From Nymphaea colorata (lineage: Eukaryota; Streptophyta; Magnoliopsida; Nymphaeales; Nymphaeaceae), in NCBI RefSeq assembly GCF_008831285.2, contig NC_045142.1, forward strand, positions 26,549,876 to 26,613,875: a DNA stretch of 64,000 bases. Direction: 5' to 3'. Positions 47,813 through 58,745 of the stretch are shown piece after piece. The notes under the pieces were generated by a model. It did no database searches, was not told the DNA's origin, and saw nothing but the letters and a program-made list of their open reading frames with translations. Every line of letters starts with the position of its first letter. The stretch's first letter is position 1. The position numbers and the translations under genes were made by a program.

Positions 47813-50741
47813 CAGGTTTGTACTTCACGTTGTAAACCCACTTAGAGCCAACTAAGTGTGTCCCTTTAGGGATATCAACAACTTCCCATGTTTTGTTCTT
47901 AGCTAACGCACCCATCTCCTCTGTCATAGCATGTAACCACTTGGGATCATCCTTAACATCATCCACCGACCTGGGAATAACAACTTTGGATAAGGTTGTG
48001 ATAAAACATTTGTAATTTGTACTGAGCTTAGCATAAGAAACAAATCTCTGAATAGGGTGAGAAGTACATGACCTGGTGCCTTTGCGCACAGCAATGGGGA
48101 GCTCTTCATTCGATGGACTTGGGTCATCCGGGGAGATCACAGCATTGGGATTGGTTCTATCCTCATCACCAACATCTTCCACTGTAGCTTTCTCCTTTCT
48201 GACATAAACCAGGCCAAACAAGTGATCCCGGGCAACAATGGGCTGAGCATCCACCGTGACCCCTTCCATATGGCTGCCCTTCTCATTACTGACCGTGACC
48301 GTGTCAATCACACTGGGACTAACCTTGTAATCCAAAAACTCCATAAACTGAATTAGCTGATTAGAGGAATACTCTTCCCCTTTGTTCCCAAGACACTCCC
48401 CCTGAAGAGGATTCACCGAAAAATACGACTCATGTTCATGAAATGTGACATCCCTCGAAACATACACTTTGGAAGTAGTGGGATCCACACATTTATACCC
48501 CTTCTGAGTGGAAGAGTACCCCAAGAAAACTCCTTTAATAGACCGGGGATCAAGTTTTTTGAGAGTAGGGCTATGATTATGCACAAAACAACTGCACCCA
48601 AAGACACGAGGAGTAAGAGGCCACGGATTCTGAGTGGGCCACAGGGTAGAATAAGGAGACTGACCATCCAACACCCTAGTAGGCATACGGTTAATGAGAT
48701 GTGCACTAGTGAGAAGTGCATCACCCCAATACCGCTTCGGGACATGACGTTGGAACATAATGGCCCGGGTAACATTCAATAGATGACGATTTTTACGTTC
48801 AGCTATACCATTTTGAGGAGGGGTATAACTACAAGAGGTTTCATGAACAATACCCTTGCCTTTCAAGAATTCATCAAGGGATTGGGAGACATATTCCCTT
48901 GCATTATCCGTACGGAAAGCTTGAACAGTAGTATGGAATTGAGTCTCAACAAAGGCAACAAAGTTTTTCACAACTGCTGGAACCTCACTACGTTCTCGCA
49001 ACAAGTACACGAACGTACATCTAGAGTAATCATCAATAAGCGTCAAAAAATAGTGACAACCACCACACGTGGGTACTCCAGAAGGACCCCAAACATCGGA
49101 ATGAACTAAGGCAAACGAATGAGTGGTTTTATTCAAAGAAATAGGGTACGAAGCCCTGACATGTTTAGCCAATTGACACACTTCACAAGCGAAGGAGTCA
49201 ATGGAGACAGAAGCAAACAAATGAGGAAACAACTTCTTTATTAACTGGAAGGGGAGATGTCCAAGACGCTCGTGCCATCGCAGAACAGTAGATCTATCGT
49301 TCACACCAGACAAGTGACCACTCGTGGCAGAAATCAATGCTGAAGCAACTTGTACCGGCAGCCTGTAGAGCCCATCAGTAACCGAACCAATCCCAATCTT
49401 CCTCCCCATCACCAAGTCCTGCAGGGAACAATGATCAGCAGAGAAAATCAGATTACAGTTTAATTCTTTAGTAATACTGCTGACAGAGAGTAAGTTCACA
49501 GGAATATTTGGAACATGCAGGGCATTGTGGAGACGGTATTTGTTCAACAGGGACAAGCTCCCTTTCCCAGCCACAGAGATAGAAGACCCATCCGCCATAG
49601 ACACGCGTTGCTTGCCAGAGGAAAGTTGATATTCTTGAAAGAGTTTAGAGTCCCCTGTCATGTGGTGAGTGGCTCCACTATCAACAATCCAATCACCAAG
49701 AGAAGGGTTACCTTGATCAGTCGAGGCAACGAGAGCTTGGGCTAGCTGAGCCCCTTCAGACGTGGAGGACTCCTCAGGGGTAGTAGATAGACGGCTGATG
49801 TACGCCTGTAGCTCCTTGAGTTGAGCAGGGAACAACTTGGACTTTGCACCACTAGAAGAATTGCTCTGACTGGAATCAGACACAGAAGGGCTACGCTTGC
49901 CAGAGGGAGGACGACCTCTGACCAGTCTCTTCTCGGGATGAAGATCCCAACAGAAATCCACCGAATGCCCCAACTTGTGGCAATGAGTGCAATGTCGGGC
50001 AGGACGCTGCCCAGTCCCTGAGGCACGGCTGACAAAGGCAGAAGGGCCATGACCGGTGTCAAGATGCATCACCTGGCGACGTTGTTCTTCAGACTCAACA
50101 CGAGCATATACTTCCTCTATCCCCGGAATCTCATCACCATTAAGAATCTGGCTACGAATAGACTCAAATTCATCCCGCAGGCCTCCCAAAAACAGAAACG
50201 TACGGTCCATCCATTCCTTTTCCCAGTAGAGGGAATGATCTGAACCGCACGTCCACTCATCAATCACATGATAATCTAGCTCCTCCCATTTGGTCTTCAG
50301 GGCAGCATAGAAGGCAGCAACAGACAAATCACCATGTGTCAGAGAGTAAATACTGCGTTTAATCTGATAGGTGCGCAAATGTATCTTCTTGCGACCATAC
50401 ATCTTTGCAAGCACAGTCCACATATCAAAAGAGGTCGGCTTCCGCAGAATGAGGGGCTGGATATCGGATGACACGGAGCTGATAATCCACACCTTCACTT
50501 GGCTGTCCTCTAACGCCCACGTCGCCCATTGAGGATCAGATTTGATGGGCGCAGGTTTGTCGCCAGTGATGTAAGAGAGACGCCCACGGCTAGTAATCCC
50601 AATCTCGAGAGCGGCAGACCAAGATAGGTAATTGTCCTTGGTCAGACGGATGGAGGTGACCTGGATCGGCACGTTCTCAGTCTTGGAGGCGCTGCCCGTG
50701 TCAAGAACGGCATCTTTTTGAGTCCCCATCGCTTCTGCCAT
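47799..50741 (-). CDS. Copia GAG-protease-integrase-RT(start) polyprotein
   Basis: The open frame runs from 51077, but the likely true start is the Met at 50741 (MAEAMGTQK), with the first 112 codons being leader repeats. Using numbering from 51077, a UBN2-type GAG occupies about 140-340 and a CCHC zinc knuckle 363-376 (CTHCHKLGHSVDFC). The aspartic protease DSGA is at 466-469. The integrase HHCC finger (H602, H607, C631, C634) and DD35E core (D661, D724, E760) come next. The RT then begins (KTWEVVDIPKGT) and is cut off by the frameshift near 47805. All catalytic residues up to that point are present. Confidence 0.92.
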   Translation of the reverse strand: MAEAMGTQKDAVLDTGSASKTENVPIQVTSIRLTKDNYLSWSAALEIGITSRGRLSYITGDKPAPIKSDPQWATWALEDSQVKVWIISSVSSDIQPLILRKPTSFDMWTVLAKMYGRKKIHLRTYQIKRSIYSLTHGDLSVAAFYAALKTKWEELDYHVIDEWTCGSDHSLYWEKEWMDRTFLFLGGLRDEFESIRSQILNGDEIPGIEEVYARVESEEQRRQVMHLDTGHGPSAFVSRASGTGQRPARHCTHCHKLGHSVDFCWDLHPEKRLVRGRPPSGKRSPSVSDSSQSNSSSGAKSKLFPAQLKELQAYISRLSTTPEESSTSEGAQLAQALVASTDQGNPSLGDWIVDSGATHHMTGDSKLFQEYQLSSGKQRVSMADGSSISVAGKGSLSLLNKYRLHNALHVPNIPVNLLSVSSITKELNCNLIFSADHCSLQDLVMGRKIGIGSVTDGLYRLPVQVASALISATSGHLSGVNDRSTVLRWHERLGHLPFQLIKKLFPHLFASVSIDSFACEVCQLAKHVRASYPISLNKTTHSFALVHSDVWGPSGVPTCGGCHYFLTLIDDYSRCTFVYLLRERSEVPAVVKNFVAFVETQFHTTVQAFRTDNAREYVSQSLDEFLKGKGIVHETSCSYTPPQNGIAERKNRHLLNVTRAIMFQRHVPKRYWGDALLTSAHLINRMPTRVLDGQSPYSTLWPTQNPWPLTPRVFGCSCFVHNHSPTLKKLDPRSIKGVFLGYSSTQKGYKCVDPTTSKVYVSRDVTFHEHESYFSVNPLQGECLGNKGEEYSSNQLIQFMEFLDYKVSPSVIDTVTVSNEKGSHMEGVTVDAQPIVARDHLFGLVYVRKEKATVEDVGDEDRTNPNAVISPDDPSPSNEELPIAVRKGTRSCTSHPIQRFVSYAKLSTNYKCFITTLSKVVIPRSVDDVKDDPKWLHAMTEEMGALAKNKTWEVVDIPKGTHLVGSKWVYNVKYKPDGSI

Positions 50742-50872
50742 CACAAACAAGCACACAGCAACAAGAGGCACAGCAGCGGGAATGAGGCAACGGCGACGGG
50801 AAGGAGGCAGCGGCGACGACGGCGGGAATGAGGCAGCGGCAACGGAAAGCAGGCGACGGCGCAACACAGAGG

Positions 50873-51107
50873 CCACCCACGGTGGCAGAAACAAAGAACG
50901 GGCCGAACGGAGGACCGCGGAGGCGCAACAGAGGACGGCGGAACAGAGGACGGCGGCGGCGGAACAAAGGACGGCGGCGGCAGAGCAGGGCGACGTCACA
51001 AGGGCAGCAGCGGCGCCGGAACAGAGGACGGCGGCGGCGGAACAAAGGACAGCGGCGGCAGAGCAGGGCGACGTCACAAGGGCAGCAGCGGCGCCGGAAC
51101 TTCAACG
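50873..51107 (-). repeat. 78-bp tandem repeats in the copia leader
   Basis: GC-rich units (CGGCGGCGGCGGAAC at 50951 and again at 51029) repeat with a 78-bp period, plus partial copies on both sides. Because 78 is a multiple of three the repeats stay open and add an Ala/Cys/Ser/Val-rich extension to the GAG frame. This is probably untranslated leader. Confidence 0.85.
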
Positions 51108-51166
51108 GCGTCGGGCGACGAAAAAACTTGACGATCCTCGGAAAAAACGCTTCTCCAACTCCGCTT

Positions 51167-51178
51167 GCTCTGATACCA
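51167..51178 (-). other. Copia primer-binding site (initiator Met-tRNA)
   Basis: The minus strand reads TGGTATCAGAGC immediately after the 5' LTR, the classic complement of the 3' end of plant initiator Met-tRNA. Confidence 0.95.
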
Positions 51179-51464
51179 TGTAGAAACACGAACCACAAAG
51201 AGAGAGAGTGGAGAACGAACACACAATCTATGTGGAAAACCTCAGAAAGAGGTGAAAAACCACGGGGAGGCTCTGACCTAGGGGCTCACCGCAACCCTAG
51301 GAGAGATAAAATTATATTTCACTTAATTCAACACTAAACACAAGTGACAATATAAAGAGGGAGAGAGGAGAAGCCGCCTAGGGTACCGAGCCCACCTCGG
51401 TACCCGCGCCCCATAGAACCGGGTCCAGGAATGGATCCGGTTCCCACAGCAACATATTCTAACA
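51179..51464 (-). repeat. Copia 5' LTR
   Basis: 286 bp, TG...CA, followed by the AAAAC target duplication. It should contain the element's promoter. It differs from the 3' LTR at 4 sites (about 1.4 percent). Confidence 0.97.
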
Positions 51465-51745
51465 AAAACAAAACATGATGTACAAAATAAGCACTTATGC
51501 ATTCATGCAAAGTTGTTGGGGGATGAGGCATGTGACATTCATTGTTAAATTCTTTAATGGTTGAACACACATGGAGAGAGAGAGAGAGAGATTTCATGTG
51601 CCTAACTGATCTGACAATTCAAAGATAACTATTGTAAGATTGTCATACATCTCTACAAGCGGATGGGCAAGAGTTGGTGGAAAATACAAACTAATAAGAT
51701 CAGCAGATAAACATGCATATAAGGAGAACAATTATAAATTAGAGA

Positions 51746-51773
51746 AACCTATAAAAACATATTTTTATAGGTT
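51746..51773. repeat. Near-perfect palindrome at the gypsy truncation point
   Basis: AACCTATAAAAA and TTTTTATAGGTT pair across a 4-base centre. The gypsy RT homology to the right stops in this palindrome, so it may mark a deletion or rearrangement junction. Confidence 0.7.
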
Positions 51774-53726
51774 CTTCCTTATTCTTGCTGCAAATCAACA
51801 TATCATCGAAAAATACCAACACGAATCTCCTTAGGAAAGGATGGAAAATGTGGTTCATTAGGGCTTGAAAGGTGGTTGGTGCATTTGTTAACCTGAAGGG
51901 CGTTACCTTAAATTCGTAATAGCCTTCATGGGTTTGGAAAGCTGTCTTGGGAACGTCCTCCTTGGCCATCCTGATTTGATGATACCCCGCCCAAAGGTCT
52001 AGCTTGGAATATACTTCTGCCCCTTGTAACTCGTCCAAAATTCCTCTATAACTGGTATAGGATATTGGTTTTTGATGGTGACTGCATTAAGTGCCCTGTA
52101 ATCTACACAAAAATCTCCATGTTCCATCCTTTTTTCGGACCAACAATGCTGGAGAAGAATAAGGGCTTCGGCTGGGCTGGACCACTCCTTTCGACAACAT
52201 ACTTTTTATCAATTTTTTCAATCTCTCCCTCCTGAATGTGGTTGTATCTATAAGGCTTCAAATTGACTGGTCTCGATCCAGATTCTAACTCAATATGATG
52301 GTCAAATTCACAACTTAGGGGTAACCCTTTTGGATACTCAAAGACACCAGCATATTCAGCCAAAACAGCACGTAAGAAGGAGGGGGCTTCTAACTTGGAA
52401 GTGATCTGTTGCTGTGGACTGCTAGGTTCAGTAGACATTAAGGGAAGAAGCAGCCCTCCCTCTCCTTTTCCAACCTTCATCATCTGTGTGTCCCCTTGTC
52501 CCGTCAAGATTGTAGTCGGCTGGGCCTGTATGCATTTTTCTCCACCTACCGCCTTAAAGGTCATTGTCATGGAGGTGAAATCTCACCAAACCTTTCCCAG
52601 CTGCTTCGACCATTGAATTCCTAAAACCAAATCAGTTCCACCCATAGCTAGGGAAAACAATTCCACCATGAAACGTGACCCTTGGATCTCGACCTCCTCC
52701 TTTGGGCAGTGTCCTTTACACCACATGGAGCTGCCGTTGCCAACCACCACTTTAAATTCTAATTGTTCAATTATTTTACAGCCACATACCTTGGCAGTCT
52801 TCCCCCAACAAAGTTATGTGTCGATCCCGTGTCCACCAATATGCTGACAGCCCTTCCCTTTACTCAGCCATCTACTCTCATCATTTGGGGAATGTGGTCT
52901 CCTTCTAGGGCATGAAGAGATATTTCTGGACTTAATTCTTCTATTTTGTCAACAGTCCCCTGTTCTATGCTCTCTTCTTCCTCCTGAAAAGTATCCTCAT
53001 CTACTAAGTACATATGTAGAGTTTTACAAGCATGTCATGGGCCCCATTTCTCGTCTCATTGAAAGCACAGTCCCTTCCTGCGTTGTTCCCTGATCTGTTC
53101 TAGACAATCCAATATTATAACCTAAGTAAGCTGAGGATCCAAATCTTACCTTGAGCACCTCCACAAAAACCCACCATGGTGATGGTGGCTTCCCTTGCTG
53201 CGTGATGATCCATTTGTATCAATGTATCGCTGGTCCTTCCCAGTGAACAGCAGCACGCAAGACCCACTGGTCTGGCGCAATTTTTTGGCAGTGAGATACT
53301 GTTCCGCTCTAAAGGCCAACGGATGGGATCCTCTCCACTAAATTTGGGAAATTCCATCCTAGGAAACTTCATATATCCCATCGTCTTTCCCTGGCCCGTC
53401 GGCGAGCCTACAAACGCACCGTTGAGAGGTTGCATACCTGTTTTTGGTGGTGCATGATGAGGCATGGAAGATTCTGGTTATCCACGGCGTGATCTTCCAG
53501 TCTCGCCGACCGTCCTATTAATAACTTCCCACAAGAGCATCATCATTTCCTATTGTCTGGATCACATCTCTCTCTCGATATCGCTGAGTCATTGTCCCAG
53601 TTCTTTGCTGCTCTTTTCAACTCCTTCCAATCTCCCAGCGATTGCATGACGATCTGCCTCTGCCTGCTTGCATAGAGCTTCCACCGCAGCCAATGCTTCT
53701 TTGGTGGTCATCTGCTCAGATACCAA
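51770..53726 (-). mobile_element. Degenerate Ty3/gypsy internal region (gag to RT)
   Basis: Read on the minus strand from right to left. At about 53771-53589 there is a GAG N-terminal coiled segment (VEALCKQAEADRHAIAGRLEG) whose start overlaps the LTR. At about 53370 comes GAG MEFPKFSGEDPIRW. At about 52850-52800 there is the protease active site ILVDTGSTHNFVGG. At 52400-52100 there is the pre-RT segment (FLRAVLAEYAGVFEYPKGLP, then HHIELESGSRPVN). At 52038-51770 there is RT ([34 protein letters not shown] in place of the usual YxDD). The frame is broken many times, and RNase H, integrase and the 3' LTR are missing. This is a dead, 3'-truncated copy. Confidence 0.88.
53714..53725 (-). other. 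Gypsy-type primer-binding site
   Basis: The minus strand reads TGGTATCTGAGC one base from the LTR end. It differs from the initiator Met-tRNA complement seen in the copia element at one base (T for A). Confidence 0.75.
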
Positions 53727-53981
53727 TGTTAGTTGCCGGCTAACTGAGCTGCGATAAAGAAAATCACACACAACACCTTAACCTAATTCACCTCTGAATT
53801 AGGGCCAAAAACTCTCTCAGCACGAGAGAGGTCCATTTCATTAATTTTGTAACCTCCTAATACAGTGTTAGTCCCCTTTTGTACGTGGGAAAAAATGGGT
53901 CGCCTGCTCCTAAGACCCAACCCACCTTATTCTTGCATCCTATTCTATTACTAATAAGACTGTTTCGGGTTGGAGCTAACA
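53727..53981 (-). repeat. Solo 5' LTR of the gypsy remnant
   Basis: The 255 bp start TGTTAGTTGCCGGC and end GGTTGGAGCTAACA on the plus strand, with inverted TGTTAG/CTAACA tips. It lies next to the primer-binding site. No second copy occurs in the window. Confidence 0.8.
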
Positions 53982-54272
53982 CTGTTGGACCAACAAGGGA
54001 TGCAAAAGCCTCAATTAAACACAAGAATAAATTTAGTTGCTAATGTCCTTAGGATACTGAAAACAAAAGACATTCCGATCTGAAAATGAAATGGGAAAGA
54101 GAGATGTGAAACAAGTAAAAAATATAACAATTCAGATGTAGAATTGTAGATTACTGAACCCATGGAAATAGGATTTGGATAAGATTTTGATACAGTTAAA
54201 CAGAAACATCAAAATCATACCCAAACATTTACATTCATAATAAACTGGTTCAGGAAACAACAAGAGGCATAC

Positions 54273-54747
54273 CACCTCCAGCATATTTGCAACCAAGGTT
54301 CTGGAAAACATCTATTATAGCCAGTGATATCTGAGGAAAGTTTGTCCCAAAAGCCAGGAGAGTAATATCAGCTATGGTGTGGTTCCATATCTTTGACTGT
54401 TTAATCAACTCAGCTTTGAATAAGGGTCTACAACAACCACTGACTTTGTCTGCTTAACAATATTTTCCATTGCTTGAAAGAAACATGAAGAAATTGCTGA
54501 CAATCCAAATAAAACAATAAGAAAGTCCAAGAAGATGTACCAAGAAGTGTAATTGATTTCCCAAGTCAGTTTCTCCATGAAAAACAAGGTAGCCAGCACA
54601 AGTTTCAATTGACGAACTGCCAAACTTCTCCATCTAACTACAGGCTTATTAAAATCTTTTGCACTTCCTAAGACATTTTGAATCCCATCCTCCAAGTCAT
54701 GCAGCTCCTCGCCATGCATCAATTTGTCCGTATTGGCACATAGGAAC
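54273..54747 (-). pseudogene. MHX-like (magnesium/proton exchanger) gene fragment
   Basis: A pseudo-exon with preserved splice sites (TTTGCAG before 54747, GTATGC after 54273). It encodes pieces of a vacuolar cation/proton exchanger of the NCX-like MHX type: an AGYLVFHGET and LLGLSYCFI N-terminal piece, then [20 protein letters not shown] and VVVDPYSK, then [20 protein letters not shown] and [16 protein letters not shown]. The pieces lie in three different frames, so at least two frameshifts break it. Downstream exons are absent before the gypsy LTR at 53981. An upstream part in the same exon (LMHGEELHDLEDGIQNVLGS) does not look like MHX and is unidentified. It is not a functional gene. Confidence 0.8.
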
Positions 54748-55019
54748 CTGCAAAGAGAAAATACGATATTTAGATGGTTATCAGTTCTGGAACATTATTG
54801 TTGCCAACATTATGAATGAAATTAAAATGGCACAAACATGTTCTCGTATTTTGAAGAGAGGAGAAAAACTGAATATCAATTAAACAAGCAATCAATATCA
54901 TAGAAGGAAACACATAAGGTTTATGAGAAGGGATTGGCCAAGTTGAAAACTATTTTGATTGTGGAGTTGATGTGTTCTAGAGCGTCCAGGAATCATGTCT
55001 TACAGATAAATAATGGACA

Positions 55020-55330
55020 AGCCAAGTGTACTGAAAAAACCACACATTAGCACACGTGGAAATTCATGGGTTTAGGCAAGAATGAAAGCATAAATATCAA
55101 GGCTGTTTTCTTAAGATCCTGTGGTGGCCCAGTGGATTGTCGAAACTCAGGGTCTACTTGAAGAATAACACCTCTGCTAGTCAGAATATTACCCTGCTAA
55201 CAGAAATTCCTAGTTTGAAAATCAATATTTGATGATTTCAGAGAATCTAGGCAGTTGTTCCCTCAGGATTTCTGCAATTAATCTGATGCCTTCTGCTGAC
55301 TTAGCTGCAGTTATAGCCTGCATGCTCAAA
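55020..55330 (-). pseudogene. Unidentified exon-like blocks between the MHX and NUP188 fragments
   Basis: The minus strand around 55325-55225 reads AITAAKSAEGIRLIAEILRE, preceded by an AG acceptor. Around 55200-55065 it reads GNILTSRGVILQVDPEFRQS in open frame, again after a CAG. Both look like pieces of real protein by composition and splice context. I cannot name the source gene. Confidence 0.4.
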
Positions 55331-55362
55331 AAATCTAAAGAGTAGAGCTGAGATCCTAGATA

Positions 55363-55704
55363 TCAGCATGGCCGTTCTGCTATCCCCTTGGACTCCTTCC
55401 AGTCCGATGTAAGCCAAATGTCCAACCCTAGATTAGTATGTATCCCAGTGGTGTCGAAAAAATAATTAGCATGGCCAATATGTTGAAATGCGTAAGAATG
55501 TCTAAGGTTATTGGACTGCCAGGGGTTCAACTGCAGGAGAAATTGTGAGAGCTCTCTCAGGGGACCAGAAAAATGCAGCATGTCCAACTCCCCATGAATA
55601 TGGTGGCAAAGATCACTCATCATTTGAACTTTCAGATCATCTAATGAACTGCAAAACACAAAAATAGGACCGTGCATAAAAGAACATTTCCATAATAATT
55701 TCAA
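55363..55704 (-). pseudogene. Probable NUP188 (inner-ring nucleoporin) exon fragment
   Basis: An exon-like block begins at 55648 after a TTTTGCAG acceptor and encodes SLDDLKVQMMSDLCHHIHGE, GPLRELSQFLLQL, FFDTTGIHTNLGLDIW and WKESKGIAE. The order and spacing of HGEL, PLRELSQFLL, FDTT.I..(N/D)LGLDIW and WK.SK.IAE fit the C-terminal third of plant NUP188. The assignment comes from memory of the family and needs a search. Just after IAER the frame breaks, and no other exons of that gene are recognised nearby, so it is a fragment. Confidence 0.5.
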
Positions 55705-58700
55705 CTCAATGAAGTCAAGCCATTAAAAGCACCAAGAAGCAGCTAATGAAATATCTCTGTAACATCATGAGTTGGCAAATTCTCCAGTCCCCAGTTCTCT
55801 TTTAGTCTTTCAAGTTGTCTCATGGCCTTGAACATTTGGTTCATGCAAACATAAGAGATGTCTTGGAAGGGATAATAAGGACAATGCAAAGGTGATGAGA
55901 CACAGAACAATAGCATGCAAAATGCAGCAACAAATAGCCAAACTGAGAGTCAGTTTTAGAGAATATGTAAATGCAGTTACATTTACATGGTTGCCAGGAA
56001 AGCTATATCTGCAAAACAGATTAGGAAAATGATTTAGCACAGCAGAAAAAGAAAAGCAATGGTAGACTCCTTACCACAATTATCCAACCTGCACTGAGCT
56101 TACAGTTCAAGAAACATGGGTTGTTCGGTTAGCTGCAGCATAAATAACACTGTATCTACAACATGCAAAAGAATTTTTTTAAATAATCAAGCAGATAAAA
56201 AGTACAACCATAAGTGAACGTCATGCCATTGTATTCAATAGTATTTAGCAAAAAATATGTCTCCATGGTAGTCAATTTCCCTCAAACATTTCTAAGATAT
56301 CTCTGTACTGATACAGTTATGCACGGATTTTTCACTTTATGCTTTAAGAAAGAGTTTTTTTCTTTAATTAAAAATATGACCACCATTCTCCTTTAGACAT
56401 TTCTAGAAAGGGATCAGTGGTCTTCCATGACAGACTAAAGCCTAAGTTAGTCTGGGGTGCATCGTTGAAAAGCATGTTGAAGATACCTAGTCACGACATA
56501 ATAATGGTTTTGGCTTAATTTTCTATCTTGAATGATGTGCCTGTATTATGACATAGGAGATGATGGGGAATTCATCACACCCAGCTTGGGTATGCTAGGT
56601 TTGAAAGGTTTCATCTATTCCATTAACATACTAATGGCTTGGTAATAAAAAGAGGCAGCCTATTCAAGAGCGAAGGGGGATTGGGTTGGTTTCTCCTATG
56701 CCCAAAAATCCAAGAAACATTACAAGAGATGTCAAGCCTGTAATTTGAAATATTTCAAAAATCATATCATCAATTTATTTGAGTGTTTGTGCCATGCAAA
56801 TAATATGGCCTTCATTTACCTATAATACCATACAAGTATCATGATTCATTTCACATCAATGTTGTTGAATCTCTAGAATGGATATCTCTCAATTTCCAAA
56901 ATATAAACATTAAGGAATCATTCCGTCATAGAAAATCAAAAAGAGGAATAGAAATTGACCCCAAAATTGCACATCTGCAAAAAAATTCTCGCATTCAATT
57001 TCTAAAAGTTCAAACTTCATGCCTTTCATTTCTTGAAAGGTATCTTTGGCTTTTTTCTCTATTTTTCTTGCTTTTTTTCTTTTTTTTCCCTTTTTTCTTT
57101 TGCATTTGGCTTTTTGCCTTTTGATTTTGTTTTTCAGGCTGACACCTTCACCTTTGAGGGAATACCTCACCACCCCAAAGGCTACTACGAGACTCCATCG
57201 CTTTGGTGGTTAAGTGTAGCTTTGTCACGTGTCCCCACCGCTTCACCTTACGGGCTTTCCACAAGACAAAGTTCATAAGTCGTCATCTTCGCAGGATAGA
57301 CATAAATCATCTATATGCATACCCGGTACTTTTGATTACCGACTCAGAGGAGCAACTACACACGCCCCGAGCCCATCTCTCAACTCTCATTTTGCTACCT
57401 GTCAACATTTTACAAGGCACTGTAGCTTCCCTCTCAGATATTTCTTGCTAAATCCTTGCAGATGCTTAATCACTAGAGTCAATTGCATTTCCTAACCTTG
57501 AGTTTATCAACCTCATAGGGTTCTTCCTCACTATTCATACTCAGGATTGTGCGAGTTGTCATATTCCCTTGCTTGACAACAAAAACTTAACATATTCCAT
57601 TGATTGACAACAAAAACTTAAAACTTTATCTGTTTACTCGGGAGGTAATAAGAATAAAATGAAGGCATATCATTGTGTGAGAATGTACTTTTAAAATATT
57701 TTTAAATTGAAAACTTTTTTTTTTCAAAAAGGTCATGACATCAAATGAAATACATCTCAAAGGTAGAAACTCTCTTTTCCTAAACTGGAAAGACACAACT
57801 ATGAGGCAAAAAGCATAGCAAATAAAAGACAAATAATTGTCAAATTAAGTTTCTATACCAGAACAAAAATATGAGTTACATATAATGATTCTCTTTTCAC
57901 CTATTACAATCCTTCATTTTCTGCAGGCTAGAATTTCTAATAAAAGTTATTCAACCTTGCACCGGTAACCCCAAATATACTTGAGTAAGAGTTTGAGCAT
58001 AAACATTGGGATTTTTATGCTTCAATGGAAAAATATAGAGAAAACAACATTCTTTCATATTGGTTATCAAACAGTCTCTACGTTTTTTAGGCCTGCCACA
58101 TTTATTTTGAAGAAAGTCAATTTGGAAAGTGAATAGAAAGAGAGCAAGTAATTTTATCTCATACAGCTAGGCAGCCTTCTGGTTAGCATACTCTTCCTCA
58201 TATGCTCTTTATTTCATCCAACTGCTCAAATTCATCACCAACACTCTGATTAAACACAAAACTTAGGCCTTCAACAAGAGAGATGAGGTGTTGTTACATA
58301 AGAAGAGAGAAGTAAAAGTGTATTTGTTGAGAATTATCTTCAAACTCTAAGTGTTGAAATGTAAAATATCAAAGTTCCTTCCAAAACGCCAAATTTAAAA
58401 TGATTTTTTGGCAAATTTTTAATTATATAAATGCATTATAAAGTCATAAATGTCTAAAAATGTAGAAACAAAAAAATGCCATGAATCTTGGATTTGCCGA
58501 TGAGATTGTTTAACACTTTAAAAATAAAAAATCATATTGTTGGGCTCATAAAGTCATATATTAATGTACTCTTGTGTATATATAGAACCATGCAGGCCTT
58601 GGGCCATCAACAGATGAGATAGATATGTTTGTCTCAGCCTTCGCATCAGTCCCTTGTGTGCACAAACCTATCAAATATTCTACCTTGAAAATTCCTTGTA

Positions 58701-58745
58701 TCATGGTCTATCCACCTCTAGAATGTCATTGGAGCAGGATAAATC
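55705..58745. other. Intergenic, nothing firmly recognised
   Basis: A minus-strand stretch at 55740-55825 (RQLERLKENWGLENLPTHDV) could be another exon fragment of the same mosaic. A pyrimidine-rich tract lies at 57010-57135 and a GC-richer block at 57150-57440 with overlapping short frames and no family motif. The rest is AT-rich. Confidence 0.45.

Larger units (their letters stand above)
46159..51464 (-). mobile_element. Nearly intact Ty1/copia LTR retrotransposon, 5306 bp
   Basis: The element lies on the minus strand and is bounded by two 286-bp LTRs that begin TG and end CA and differ at only 4 positions. The 5-bp target duplication AAAAC is present at 46154-46158 and 51465-51469. A Met-tRNA-type primer-binding site lies next to the upstream LTR and a purine tract next to the downstream LTR. 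The internal order is GAG, protease, integrase, reverse transcriptase, RNase H, which defines copia. One short indel near 47805 splits the polyprotein, so this copy is probably non-autonomous now. The low LTR divergence implies a recent insertion. Confidence 0.97.

Noticed and set aside
50782..51337. Plus-strand Arg/Ala-rich frames of 133 and 169 codons
   Set aside because: They are antisense shadows of the GC-rich copia leader repeats and have no family motifs.
57203..57495. Overlapping plus-strand frames of 82 and 88 codons in a GC-richer block
   Set aside because: Two overlapping frames with no recognisable domain; the block may be an unrecognised repeat.
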